DNA of 64,000 bases from Scytonema sp. UIC 10036. Its GTDB lineage: Bacteria > Cyanobacteriota > Cyanobacteriia > Cyanobacteriales > Nostocaceae. The stretch lies in the NCBI RefSeq assembly GCF_009725235.1, contig NZ_WJFC01000010.1, forward strand, positions 1 to 64,000, read 5' to 3'. A model generated the notes under the pieces. The model worked only from the letters and a program-made list of their open reading frames with translations. It was not told the origin of the DNA and made no database searches. Position numbers and translations under genes: made by a program. Within the stretch, counting starts at the first letter, position 1. Each line of letters starts with the position of its first letter. Shown piece by piece: positions 43,712 to 52,346 of this stretch.

Positions 43712-44002
43712 ATGACAATCAAGGAACAACTGCTACAGGAAATTGAATCTAGCCCAGATACTATTCTGGCTGAAACTCTAGACTTTTTACGCAGCTTAAA
43801 AACAAAAGAAACTGTAACAAAAGCGAAACCAGAAGCCCCAGAATCTGCTGTTCATATCCCAGTAAATTCCACAGGACGCTCACTCTTAGAACATTTGAAA
43901 ACAATTGGAAAATGGGAAGGTGATGATTTACAAGATTGTCTTCGCTTAGTCATTGCTACCCGTGGTAAAGCAAAATTTGATTACGATAACCCCTTTGAAT
44001 AA
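43712..44002 (+). CDS. Antitoxin-like protein of a VapC-type pair
   Basis: 96 residues. A helical N-terminus (TIKEQLLQEIESSPDTILAETLDFLRSLK) is of the type found in cyanobacterial antitoxins. A Lys/Pro linker follows, then a C-terminal toxin-binding-like region (SLLEHLKTIGKWEGDDLQDCLRLV ... FDYDNPFE). Its TAA overlaps the toxin ATG by one base (TAATG at 43999-44004), indicating translational coupling. The final ~50 bp are duplicated at 44594-44645. It probably neutralises the PIN toxin and autoregulates the pair. Confidence 0.75.
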   Translation: MTIKEQLLQEIESSPDTILAETLDFLRSLKTKETVTKAKPEAPESAVHIPVNSTGRSLLEHLKTIGKWEGDDLQDCLRLVIATRGKAKFDYDNPFE

Positions 44003-44445
44003 TGTACTTGTTGGATACAAATCATTGTAGTGCTGCCATTTTGGGCGATGCGAATCTACTTCGTCGCATTGCAGAAGTAGAAAACAGCTTAATTACAACC
44101 TGCGTCATTGTTCAAGGAGAACTGGTAGACATGGCAGAACGTTCTCAATATAAGGAAAGTAACTTAGACTTGATTCACAGGTTTCTTCTGGGTATATACA
44201 TATACAATATTGATGCCTCCACTGCTACTATTTCTGGTCAGTTAAAAGCAGCTTTATTTAATCAATTTAGACCTAAAGATAAAAGCAAACAAAGAAAAAC
44301 TAAAATTGTTGATTTAGGTTTTGATGAAAACGACATTTGGATAGCAGCTATTGCGCTGCAAAATAATCTAACTGTTGTTTCTAGAGATAGCGATTTTTTA
44401 AGAATTCAACAGGTCAGAATATTTACCCTAGAATCTTGGGTGTGA
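44002..44445 (+). CDS. PIN-domain toxin, VapC family
   Basis: 147 residues. PIN-domain acidic residues are visible in MYLLDTNHCSAAI (Asp5), VIVQGELVDMA (Glu), and FDENDIWIAAIALQNNLTVVSRDSDF (two to three Asp). Members are Mg-dependent RNases that cleave tRNA or rRNA. Length and motif order are normal. It is coupled to the upstream antitoxin-like gene. A piece of its 5' end is duplicated at 44645-44680 with degeneration (MYLLNTHNCS). Confidence 0.88.
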   Translation: MYLLDTNHCSAAILGDANLLRRIAEVENSLITTCVIVQGELVDMAERSQYKESNLDLIHRFLLGIYIYNIDASTATISGQLKAALFNQFRPKDKSKQRKTKIVDLGFDENDIWIAAIALQNNLTVVSRDSDFLRIQQVRIFTLESWV

Positions 44446-44540
44446 TTTTAATAATATAAGAGTATTTTGCTCTAGCGCGATCGCGTAATAATATACTATT
44501 GATTATTATGATAGTAAATTGAGCAATGTATTTCAACACT

Positions 44541-44690
44541 ATGAGCAAATCAAGAGTGCAAAAAGCCATACCTGGTCAAGGAAGATTATTCTAGTCATTG
44601 CTACCCGTGGTAAAGCAAAATTTTATTGCGATCGCCCCTTTAAATAATGTACTTATTGAATACCCATAATTGTAGTGTATGTAAATATAC
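44541..44690 (+). pseudogene. Remnants: cassette gene A start plus duplicated VapB/VapC junction
   Basis: 44541-44594 reads MSKSRVQKAIPGQGRLF then TAG, a decayed gene A start. From about 44594 the sequence (TCATTGCTACCCGTGGTAAA...) repeats the antitoxin end and toxin start of 43948-44035, with point changes. Two accessory units are thus fused in one scrap. Confidence 0.8.
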
Positions 44691-44701
44691 GAAGCCAATA
44701 T

Positions 44702-45793
44702 ATGGAAAAAAGATATCTAGCAATAAAGAACAGGCTCAAACGTCGCCAATTTATTCAGTATGGCTCGTTATTTTTAGGAGGTGGCATTGTATCTGCTTGT
44801 ACGCATGGAAGTCAAACACCATCAGCAATGTCGGGTAGAGAAACAGAAAATCAAAAACAGTCGAAAAAACTGGATAAAATAACCTTTGGTACAAATTGGC
44901 TAGCACAAGCAGAACACGGGGGATTCTATCAAGCGATCGCAACAGGTATCTACAATGATTATGGCTTAGATGTGACAATAAAAATGGGTGGTCCCCAAAT
45001 TCCTAGCGGTACTCAGTTATTACTGGGGGGCGCAGTCGATTTTTTTATGGGACAAGGAATTGATGCAATTAATGCTATAGCGCAAGGAATCCCTAAAATT
45101 ACGGTAGCGGCTATTTTTCAAAAAGATCCCCAATGTATAATTGCCCATCCGAATACGGGAGTCAAAACTCTGGCAGATCTCAAAGGTAGACCTATTTATG
45201 TTAGTGTCTCAGCTAATGTCACCTACTGGCCTCTCCTCAAAGCTAGGTATGGGTTTACTGATGAGCAAAAGCGTCCTTATAACTTCAATTCAGGTCCTTT
45301 TTTAGCTGATAAACAATCAGCCCAACAGGGTTACATAACCTCCGAACCCTTTGCAATTGAAAAACAGGGTGGTTTCAAACCAGTAGTGTTTTTGTTAGCA
45401 GATTATGATTACACTGCATATGCGACTACTATTGAAACGAAGAAGGAACTTGTTGACAAAAATCCCGATTTAGTTAAGCGATTTGTAGATGCTTCAATTA
45501 AAGGGTGGTATAGTTATCTGCAAAATCCCGAACCGGGCAATCAATTAATCAAAAAAGATAATCCAGAAATGACGGACGAGCAAATCAAATATGGTTTGCA
45601 AAAGCTTAAAGAATATGGCGCGATCGTTTCTGGTGATGCAGAGAAATTGGGAATAGGGGCAATGACTGCTGAACGCTGGCAATCTTTTTTTAATAACATG
45701 GTGCAAGCTGGTGTCTTTGATACCAGTGTTGATTACAAAGATGCTTTTACACTAAACTTTGTTAATAAAGGCTTAGCTTACTATAAATCATAA
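44702..45793 (+). CDS. ABC transporter substrate-binding lipoprotein, NMT1/ThiY/SsuA type
   Basis: 363 residues from the ATG at 44702 (MEKRYLAIKNRLKRRQFIQY); an earlier ATG at 44675 is less likely. It has a twin-arginine-like signal (KRRQFIQYGSLFLGGG) with a lipobox VSAC, so it is probably Tat-exported and lipid-anchored. The NMT1/THI5-like domain contains GTNWLAQAEHGGFYQAIATGIYNDYGLDVTIK, DFFMGQGIDAINAIAQG and a YITSEPFAIEKQGG hinge region. The family takes up nitrate, sulfonates, thiamine-pyrimidine precursors or riboflavin; GGFYQA fits pyrimidine or aromatic nitrogen compounds. No TPP riboswitch is visible upstream. Confidence 0.85.
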   Translation: MEKRYLAIKNRLKRRQFIQYGSLFLGGGIVSACTHGSQTPSAMSGRETENQKQSKKLDKITFGTNWLAQAEHGGFYQAIATGIYNDYGLDVTIKMGGPQIPSGTQLLLGGAVDFFMGQGIDAINAIAQGIPKITVAAIFQKDPQCIIAHPNTGVKTLADLKGRPIYVSVSANVTYWPLLKARYGFTDEQKRPYNFNSGPFLADKQSAQQGYITSEPFAIEKQGGFKPVVFLLADYDYTAYATTIETKKELVDKNPDLVKRFVDASIKGWYSYLQNPEPGNQLIKKDNPEMTDEQIKYGLQKLKEYGAIVSGDAEKLGIGAMTAERWQSFFNNMVQAGVFDTSVDYKDAFTLNFVNKGLAYYKS

Positions 45794-45813
45794 ACTTAAA
45801 ATTTAAATTGAGT

Positions 45814-46584
45814 ATGCTAAATGACCCTCCTGCTGTTACTCTCAGTCATGTAAGCAAAATATATGCTAATGGAACAGTTGCTTTACAGAACTTGAATTTA
45901 AACATCCAAGAGTCAGAATTTGTCAGTTGTGTGGGTGCTTCTGGATGTGGTAAAAGCACGGTACTGCGTATCATTGCTGGACTTGTCCACCTCAGCTCTG
46001 GCAGTATTCATTGGAGTCGCGATCGCAAACAGCAGAAATTGGCGTTTGTCTTTCAGGATGCTGCACTTCTGCCTTGGGCTAATGTCATGGAAAATGTATA
46101 CTTACCGATGAAGTTAGCGGGAGTGCCAAGAAAAGATGCAATGCCACAGGTTAAGCAAGCAATTGCACGAGTCGGGTTAGAGAAGTTTGAGGATAACTAC
46201 CCCCGTCAACTATCGGGTGGGATGAAAATGCGGGTTTCTATTGCCAGAGCGCTAGTACAAAAACCCGATATGTTACTCATGGATGAACCATTTGGCTCGC
46301 TAGACGAAATTACCCGCACTAAGCTTCATATTGAGTTACTTGATTTATACAATCAATACTGTTGGACAGTAGTTTTTGTTACACACAATATTTATGAAGC
46401 TGTATACTTGTCAAATCGCGTACTTGTGATGAGTGCAAAACCCGGATGTGTAGTAGCAGAAATCAAAATAGACGCACCATACCCGCGTAACAACGCATTT
46501 CGTAATTCCTTAAAATACAACGAATATTGCCGTGAAGTTGCTAAAGGTTTGAGTGAAGCAATGGGTGAGACAGTTCACAATTAA
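45814..46584 (+). CDS. ABC transporter ATP-binding protein, SsuB/TauB/ThiZ type
   Basis: 256 residues from the ATG at 45814; a TTG at 45808 adds two residues. Walker A is GASGCGKST, the signature LSGGMKMRVSIARAL, and Walker B MLLMDEPFGSLDEITR, the family's usual FGSLD. A conserved AFVFQDAALLPWANVMENVYLP Q-loop region is present. It lies 20 bp after the binding-protein gene and 18 bp before the permease gene, giving a three-gene importer operon. Confidence 0.92.
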   Translation: MLNDPPAVTLSHVSKIYANGTVALQNLNLNIQESEFVSCVGASGCGKSTVLRIIAGLVHLSSGSIHWSRDRKQQKLAFVFQDAALLPWANVMENVYLPMKLAGVPRKDAMPQVKQAIARVGLEKFEDNYPRQLSGGMKMRVSIARALVQKPDMLLMDEPFGSLDEITRTKLHIELLDLYNQYCWTVVFVTHNIYEAVYLSNRVLVMSAKPGCVVAEIKIDAPYPRNNAFRNSLKYNEYCREVAKGLSEAMGETVHN

Positions 46585-46602
46585 CAAGTAAGAATTAAAA
46601 TC

Positions 46603-47427
46603 GTGTTTCAGCGTAAATTGAAGTTGCAAAAATTACTGAATCAACTCATTAATGTTGATGTTTTAGCACCGATAGTAGTAGGTATATGTGTATTAATACT
46701 ATGGGATACTCTAGTAAGAGTCAGCAATTTACCACCTTATATATTTCCGAGACCGATATTAGTATTCAAGACTCTAATAACAGACTGGAACGAGCTTTTC
46801 CCATCATTGCTAATTACACTCCAAATTACTGTAGTTGCGTTTGTCGCTGCGGCTATCTCTGGCTTACTCATCGCAATATTATTTATTCAAAGTAAATGGA
46901 TTGAAAGAAGTTTATTCCCATACGCAGTCATTTTACAGACAACTCCTATTGTTGCAATCGCTCCCCTCATCATCCTCTGGTTCAAAAATAACACCTTTGC
47001 TGCTTTGATTGTGTGTGCTTGGATTGTGGCATTTTTCCCCATTGTTTCCAACACCACAATCGGTCTTAAAAGCGTAGACAAAAACTTACTCAACCTCTTC
47101 CAACTTTATAAAGCATCTCCTTGGCAAACATTAATACATCTGCGCCTACCTAGCGCTATGCCCTATTTTTTAGGCAGTTTAAAAATCAGTGGCGGACTAT
47201 CATTAATAGGTGCAGTTGTAGCAGAATTTGTTGCAGGGACAGGCGGAGCAAAAGCGGGGATAGCTTATCGCATATTAATCTCTAGTTATAATTTACAAAT
47301 TCCCAAGATGTTTGCAGCATTATTTCTGACAACAGGGTTAGGTATCCTGATATTTATTGGCTTGAGTGCTTTATCTGATTTTATATTAAAAAACTGGCAT
47401 GAAAGTGTTGTAAAAGATGAAAACTAA
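46603..47427 (+). CDS. ABC transporter permease, SsuC/TauC type
   Basis: 274 residues starting at a GTG at 46603. About six membrane helices are predicted, including VLAPIVVGICVLILWDTLV and SLLITLQITVVAFVAAAISGLLIAILF. The EAA-type coupling loop is LFQLYKASPWQTLIHLRLPSAMPYFLGSLK. It completes the importer with the two preceding genes. Substrate specificity follows the binding protein and is not resolved. Confidence 0.92.
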   Translation: MFQRKLKLQKLLNQLINVDVLAPIVVGICVLILWDTLVRVSNLPPYIFPRPILVFKTLITDWNELFPSLLITLQITVVAFVAAAISGLLIAILFIQSKWIERSLFPYAVILQTTPIVAIAPLIILWFKNNTFAALIVCAWIVAFFPIVSNTTIGLKSVDKNLLNLFQLYKASPWQTLIHLRLPSAMPYFLGSLKISGGLSLIGAVVAEFVAGTGGAKAGIAYRILISSYNLQIPKMFAALFLTTGLGILIFIGLSALSDFILKNWHESVVKDEN

Positions 47428-47568
47428 AAATACGAAAACACGTAGGTTGGGTTGAGGAGTTTTCAGCAAGAGAAGTTTTGTTAATGAGATCGCAGTGCAA
47501 CATCTGAAAGTATTAATGACTTATTTCAAACACCTTATAATAATCAGCTATTTTGGTCATCAAAATAA

Positions 47569-47808
47569 ATGGCAGGAGTATTTATTCATGCTAATATTAC
47601 CAGCCAAAGATTAACAGCAGCACTGCAAGGAAGAGGAATGCTACGGACTTGGTCTGAGACATGGGAGAGCTTATGGATTTTGTTTTGGTCTGGGATAGGA
47701 GCATTAGTTAGTTGGCGATTAAAATTACCCAGACAAGCATCAAATTCACTGTTAGTGGAACCTCCACCAATTCCACTATGGGAAAGCTTCATCATCCGCC
47801 CTGTATAA
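47569..47808 (+). pseudogene. CHASE2-domain protein fragment
   Basis: 79 codons: GVFIHANITSQRLTAALQGR, then a WSETWESLWILFWSGIGALVSW membrane helix, as at the C-terminal end of CHASE2 sensor domains in cyanobacterial kinases and cyclases. The remainder of any such gene is absent on both sides. It follows a dispersed GTTGGGTTGAGG repeat at 47441-47462. It is a remnant, not a functional gene. Confidence 0.7.
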
Positions 47809-48085
47809 ACCTCCTAAATGATTTACAAACACCTCTCCCTTGTCTTCCTTGTCTTCCTTGTCTCCCTTGTTTGGATCTCAAATAGGACTGCTATAATGAT
47901 TTAATTTATCAAAGCTAATTGTATTTTTATTAAAGATTCTTCTGTGTTAGAACTTAGTACTGTAATCTGTGTATAGTAGTTTGGAAAAGCATTTTTACAC
48001 TTCCACCTGGTGCAAAGGGAGCCTTTAAACTGATTTACAGCTTAATAGTCCTTGAACACCCAAATTTTGCAGATAAATCTCTCAC
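47809..48085. other. Intergenic with short TTGTCTTCC repeats
   Basis: CTTGTCTTCCTTGTCTCC units at about 47839-47872, then A/T-rich promoter-like DNA ahead of 48086. No gene was recognised. Confidence 0.5.
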
Positions 48086-48346
48086 ATGAAGTTCTCTCAA
48101 GTAAAAAGCATTAAGTACCATGAGACAATGACTACTACAAACACATGGACTAAGGAACTTGTCCAGAATGGTGCCAAAACAGCGGTGTTAGTAGAACTGT
48201 ACACTTTGCCCTTCTATCTCACTGCACTCAGTTCCATCACAGACACGAATCACAATGCCTACAAGTCTCTTTTAAGTATTTGTATTGAGGAGATTGCTAG
48301 TTCATATTCGATTAACTCGATAAGTTTTGGCAACACAACTGTGTAA
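48086..48346 (+). pseudogene. Truncated ferritin-like (VioB/iminophenylpyruvate-synthase type) protein
   Basis: 86 codons. KELVQNGAKTAVLVELYTLPFYLTAL ... KSLLSICIEE matches the first two helices of ferritin-like proteins related to VioB (pattern KTAVxxELxTLPxYLxAxxSI, then an xxIEE metal ligand). The remaining helices and His ligands are missing. It precedes the PhoD-like gene by 20 bp and may still be transcribed with it. Confidence 0.55.
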
Positions 48347-48366
48347 TTAATCAGGAGAGCATCCTC

Positions 48367-51021
48367 ATGGCTAATCAAGATATCGTTAGATTTGGTGATA
48401 CCTTTTATCTCAAACACGAGAGTAGCAAACAATACCTCGTTAATGTTAATTCCTCACGACGCAACTGGCCGCAGTTGAGCAATACAGGACATGTAGAACT
48501 TAAAATAGACGGAGGTGAGGGAGAGGTTACTTCTAACAGTTACATTAAAATCAAAACGACAGAACAGGCAGTGTTCAACAATGATACTTTGGGGGCTTTT
48601 GCTGATAGCCATAATTGTTACTATTGGAAAGATGGCTATGATGACGGTAAACAGGGTTGGCGGATTACTAAAGCTTCTGGCAATGCAGGCCCAATTTTTT
48701 ATGGCGAGCGCGTTCACATCACCAACATCTCCTACCATAATCAAAGATTAGCTCTTGATACAAAGTATCAGGGTTATATAACTACGGTGGAAAATGCTGG
48801 GGACTCGTGGATTTTAGAGCCTGCTAAGGCTACTCCATCTAGTGATGTTCAACCTAGTAGCCCTAAATCTTCTGATATATTCAGCTGGTCGGTAGCCTCC
48901 GGCGATCCAACTACAACTGGTGTCATTCTTTGGACTCGTGTGAATCCAAAAGATTATGACGATACGACTTCTCTTAAGTATCAGGTGACTAATAAAGATG
49001 ATTCTGGTTTTAATTCAGTCGTCTTAGAAGACGAGGTAAAAGCCTCGCAGTTTAATTCGGAAAAAGACCATACAGTTCATGTAGACCTCAATGGCAAGCT
49101 CAAACCCAATCAATCCTATTTATATCGTTTTATCTACAAGAACGTATATAGTCCAATCGGTCATTGCAAAACTTTGCCAGATGCTAATACAGAACTGAAC
49201 AAACTTTCTCTGGCAGTTTTAACGTGCAACGATTACAGCACAGGCTACTTTAATGCCTTGTATAAGTTAGCCGAAGAAAATGTGGATTTTGTAATTCACT
49301 TGGGTGACTTTATTTACGAGTATCTACAGTATCCACCAGGTTATGGCGATATTGTTCGTACAGACCTTACTATAAAAAATAACAAATACCCACATAAAGA
49401 TCCAGCCAATTGTGACAGAGCCACTTCACTAGAACATTTCCGGCATATTTATCAGACATATCGTCAAGACCCTGCTCTGCAAAAGGCGATGGAAAATCAT
49501 ACTTGGATCGTTGCTCTCGACGATCACGAAATTGCTGACAATTGCTATTGGAATTACGAAGATAACAAGATGGACGTAAGTGTTGACGATCCACCCCATC
49601 CCATTTATGAAAATCTTAAGGATAAGCCCAAAGAAGACGCAAGGGTGGCGATGCTCGATCTCTATAAAAATGCAACTCAAGCTTGGAGAGAATATGTTCC
49701 ATCTCGAGTCCAAAAACTGAATAAATCCGAAGATCCCCGTTACGATCTCTACAGAAAATTCCAGTTTGGTTCATTGGTTGATTTCTTCTTGACTGATAGC
49801 CGTAGCTTTAGGGATAAACCCGAACTGGAAACTAATTCACAAATTTTGAAAAAAGTCAAGGAATATCAGAAATCTTACCCTATTGCTAGAGCGATCGCTA
49901 AAGCCCGTAATGATTTGAAGCTGCCTGAGTGGAAGGCAAGTATGCTGGGCCAAAATCAAAAAAACGCGTTGATTGGTGACATCGAAAAGTCAAATGCTTC
50001 TTGGAGGGTGTGGGGCAATCAAACCTTCCTCGCTACAGCATTGGCAAATGAGATGATAGGAGAAATTGACGATTGGCATGGGTTTAAGGCGGAACGCTAT
50101 GAGATATTGCAGCGCGTTAAGGATAGCGAGACCTTAAAGAATACCAAAGAACTTGAGGAATTGAACAAGAAAACCAATAAAACTGAAAAAGATATTCAGA
50201 AATTGAAGTTTAAACCAGATCAAATCAGTCGTTTTGTGGTCTTTACGGGAGATATGCACACATCTCTAGTCGCCTATTTAAAGACTGAAACTGAAACATT
50301 GCAGAGTGATTTGGCATCTGGGGCTGTGGATAAATTTCAACCAGGGGTTTCAGATGTGGCATCAGGGGCTTCAAAGCTAGCATCAGGGGCTTTAAATTTG
50401 CTGTCAGCGGATTTGGGAAGAGCGGCGACAAATGTGGGTGAAGGAGCATTGAATTTGGGTAAAGGAGCATTAAATTTGGGTCTAGGAGCATTAAAGGTAG
50501 GAGGAGACGCACTGTCTGGGATAGGGTCAGGAATAATACATCCCATAGAAACAGCACAGAATGCTGTAGAAACAGTAAAAAATAGTTTTAATTATGACTA
50601 CAGCAAATTAGTTGGTGTGGAATTCATGACTCCGTCGGTGACTTCACCAGGGATCTCAGAAGGTATTCTCAAAAAACTGGAAAGCAAGCTACCTGTAGAT
50701 ATTCCTAAAATCCTGGAAAAATTAGCTCTTTTTACAGACAATAGTGTGCATCAGCAACAGAGTTGGCAGCATAAGTTTGTTACGGGCAGTCCGATCAAGA
50801 GTTTAAGCCCACATATTGAACATTATGATTCACGGGTTAATGGATATGCGATCGCGGAATTCACTGCTGATGAATTGAACTGGAAAGTTTACCGGGTTGA
50901 CAGGACAGACCACGATAAACTTGAAGGACGTAATGTATCTACAGCTCGTGCAAAAAAAGAGCTTGTTCAATCGGTGAAGTACAACCCAAATGGTATTGAA
51001 TTAACAGATTCTCTTGGGTAA
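48367..51021 (+). CDS. PhoD-like phosphatase/phosphodiesterase with N-terminal beta-trefoil-like domain
   Basis: 884 residues. Residues about 1-155 form a beta-rich lectin- or trefoil-like module (VRFGDTFYLKHESSKQYLVN ... GERVHITNISYHNQRLALD). From about 170 the PhoD architecture begins: an Ig-like domain (FSWSVASGDPTTTGVILWTRVNP) and a metallophosphatase with HLGDFIYEY, ALDDHEIADNCYW and FTGDMHTSLVAY (metal ligands and the PhoD signature Asp/His/Asn). A Gly/Ala/Leu/Ser-rich insert (about 650-720, GALNLGKGALNLG repeats) interrupts the phosphatase domain near its end. There is no Tat or Sec signal, unusual for PhoD. Activity on phosphodiesters is likely; location is uncertain. Confidence 0.85.
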   Translation: MANQDIVRFGDTFYLKHESSKQYLVNVNSSRRNWPQLSNTGHVELKIDGGEGEVTSNSYIKIKTTEQAVFNNDTLGAFADSHNCYYWKDGYDDGKQGWRITKASGNAGPIFYGERVHITNISYHNQRLALDTKYQGYITTVENAGDSWILEPAKATPSSDVQPSSPKSSDIFSWSVASGDPTTTGVILWTRVNPKDYDDTTSLKYQVTNKDDSGFNSVVLEDEVKASQFNSEKDHTVHVDLNGKLKPNQSYLYRFIYKNVYSPIGHCKTLPDANTELNKLSLAVLTCNDYSTGYFNALYKLAEENVDFVIHLGDFIYEYLQYPPGYGDIVRTDLTIKNNKYPHKDPANCDRATSLEHFRHIYQTYRQDPALQKAMENHTWIVALDDHEIADNCYWNYEDNKMDVSVDDPPHPIYENLKDKPKEDARVAMLDLYKNATQAWREYVPSRVQKLNKSEDPRYDLYRKFQFGSLVDFFLTDSRSFRDKPELETNSQILKKVKEYQKSYPIARAIAKARNDLKLPEWKASMLGQNQKNALIGDIEKSNASWRVWGNQTFLATALANEMIGEIDDWHGFKAERYEILQRVKDSETLKNTKELEELNKKTNKTEKDIQKLKFKPDQISRFVVFTGDMHTSLVAYLKTETETLQSDLASGAVDKFQPGVSDVASGASKLASGALNLLSADLGRAATNVGEGALNLGKGALNLGLGALKVGGDALSGIGSGIIHPIETAQNAVETVKNSFNYDYSKLVGVEFMTPSVTSPGISEGILKKLESKLPVDIPKILEKLALFTDNSVHQQQSWQHKFVTGSPIKSLSPHIEHYDSRVNGYAIAEFTADELNWKVYRVDRTDHDKLEGRNVSTARAKKELVQSVKYNPNGIELTDSLG

Positions 51022-51119
51022 AACAAGTATTTCCTAATTTACAATACCTTTGCCCAAAAAATGGGATTAGTTCCATCCTTGAATAAAGAAAGCAGGGGGA
51101 AGTTCAGAATTTCACTCAA

Positions 51120-51168
51120 GGCGATCGCAACAGGCATCTACAATGATTATGGCTTAGATGTGACATTT
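51120..51168 (+). pseudogene. 49-bp scrap of the 44.7-kb substrate-binding-protein gene
   Basis: GCGATCGCAACAGGCATCTA... to GATGTGACA matches 44934-44982 with a single-base difference. It abuts the 3' end of the minus-strand remnant 51154-51551, so a duplicated fragment marks a recombination point. Confidence 0.85.
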
Positions 51169-51551
51169 TTTAAGGTAGTCTCTCACTTGAGAGCAACCTT
51201 TCGTTAGCCCGTCATCCAAATCCGGAATTTGTGTTTTCATAATGAGATCTGCATCTCCCCTACTGGTAATTCGGAGCCTTGAGTATCCATTAGCATCAGT
51301 AATTATAACTTGAGGAGGACTTTTAGTGATGAAACGAACTTCAACGTCCTTTAAAGGCGCTAATCGATCGGTCTGTACAATTAGGTCAACATCAATATAA
51401 TTGGATTGGCAGGCTTCCTCAGAATCCAAGCGGACAAAGCATCACGACCAGAGGGAATTTTACCACCAGCAAGCTTTACTGCCTGTTGCCAAGCAAGACG
51501 TTGTTGTTGTTTTACTTTTTTATAAATGTGTATATAACCAATGGTTGCCAT
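51154..51551 (-). pseudogene. Frameshifted remnant of an unknown cyanobacterial accessory protein
   Basis: From 51551: MATIGYIHIYKKVKQQQRLA...KLAGGKIPSGRDALSA, then a frame change near 51430 into LDSEEACQSNYIDVDLIVQT...LAPLKDVEVRFI...DANGYSRLRI. The last part looks like a carboxypeptidase-regulatory/Ig-like fold (DVEVRF ... TDANGY). The 3' end is cut by the duplicated scrap at 51120-51168. I recall similar N-termini in cyanobacterial multi-domain STAND-type proteins but cannot name the family. Confidence 0.5.
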
Positions 51552-51602
51552 TTGGCATTTTATAATGAAATATGGACAATAAATTTTCAGGATGTCAAAA
51601 AT

Positions 51603-51920
51603 ATGACACACTCTTCACCAGAAAGAATTGTCAGATGCGGGAGAGTATTTCCGGAAATTCAATGGACTCCAGCACAGAAAGCTCAAGAAAAAGCCAGAAG
51701 ACAGGCATTTTATGAGCGTTGTTGGCTAATTTTTGAGCATTTAAAACCAGAAATACTAGATAAATATTACGGTTGGTATATTGCCATTGAACCTGATAGT
51801 GGTGATTATTTTATCGATCGGGATCAAGAGGTAGCCAGTAAAATGGCCAAAGAAAAATATCCTCATGTGATTCATCATATTTTTGGCATTAATGAAACCG
51901 GAGTTAGTGGCAGAATATGA
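51603..51920 (+). CDS. Cassette gene A, copy 5: intact small protein
   Basis: 105 residues from the ATG at 51603 (MTHSSPERIVRCGRVFPEIQ); the frame continues upstream but similarity begins here. The N-terminus is more diverged than in the other copies (WTPAQKAQEKARRQAFYERCW), but the core is conserved: IFEHLKPEILDKYYGWYIAIEPDSGDYFID ... HIFGINETGVSGRI. The 4-nt ATGA overlap with the protease gene is kept, yet that protease carries a stop codon. It is 8.5 kb from the main cluster and clearly diverged, so it is not a recent duplicate of copies 1-4. Confidence 0.75.
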   Translation: MTHSSPERIVRCGRVFPEIQWTPAQKAQEKARRQAFYERCWLIFEHLKPEILDKYYGWYIAIEPDSGDYFIDRDQEVASKMAKEKYPHVIHHIFGINETGVSGRI

Positions 51921-52303
51921 TTGAGGGGAGATTTGGAGATGAAGGACAAGTTTACTTTGAAATTGATTTAATTGGAGGGGATAACTTCAGCTTTCCTGTA
52001 GAAACAATGTTAGATACAGGATTCACTGAATTTTTAGCTATGAACAAACAAGATGTACAAAGTCTTGATTGGTCTTTTTAGCGTCAAAATAAATTAAGAA
52101 CTGCTCAAGGAGAAACTGAATTTGATGTTTATAGTGGTAGGGTCATAATAGATAGTCAAGAGTGGGAAATTCCTGTATTTGCTGGAGATGAAATTCAGGA
52201 AATTTTACTAGGTTCTCGATGGCTGAAATTATTTATCTTAGTCGCTAATTATAGTCAAAATATAGTAAGTTTAGAGTTAATTGAATCAAGAGGTTCTACA
52301 TAG
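51917..52303 (+). pseudogene. Cassette gene B, copy 5: aspartyl protease with in-frame TAG
   Basis: 128 codons: MIEGRFGDEGQVYFEIDLIG, then TMLDTGFTEFLAMNKQDVQ containing the catalytic DTG, then TAG at 52079-52081 (WSF-stop-RQNKLRTAQGE; copy 1 has Ile at that position). The frame stays open with full similarity (GRVIIDSQEWEIPVF, ILLGSRWLKLF) to TAG at 52301. A single base change inactivated an otherwise complete gene. Confidence 0.9.
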
Positions 52304-52346
52304 ACATTTGCTACGATTACTGATGCCTTGAGATTAGTTTACTTCT

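Noticed and set aside
44500..44701. TPP riboswitch upstream of the NMT1-type binding-protein gene
   Set aside because: No conserved thi-box sequence was found; the leader is gene scraps.
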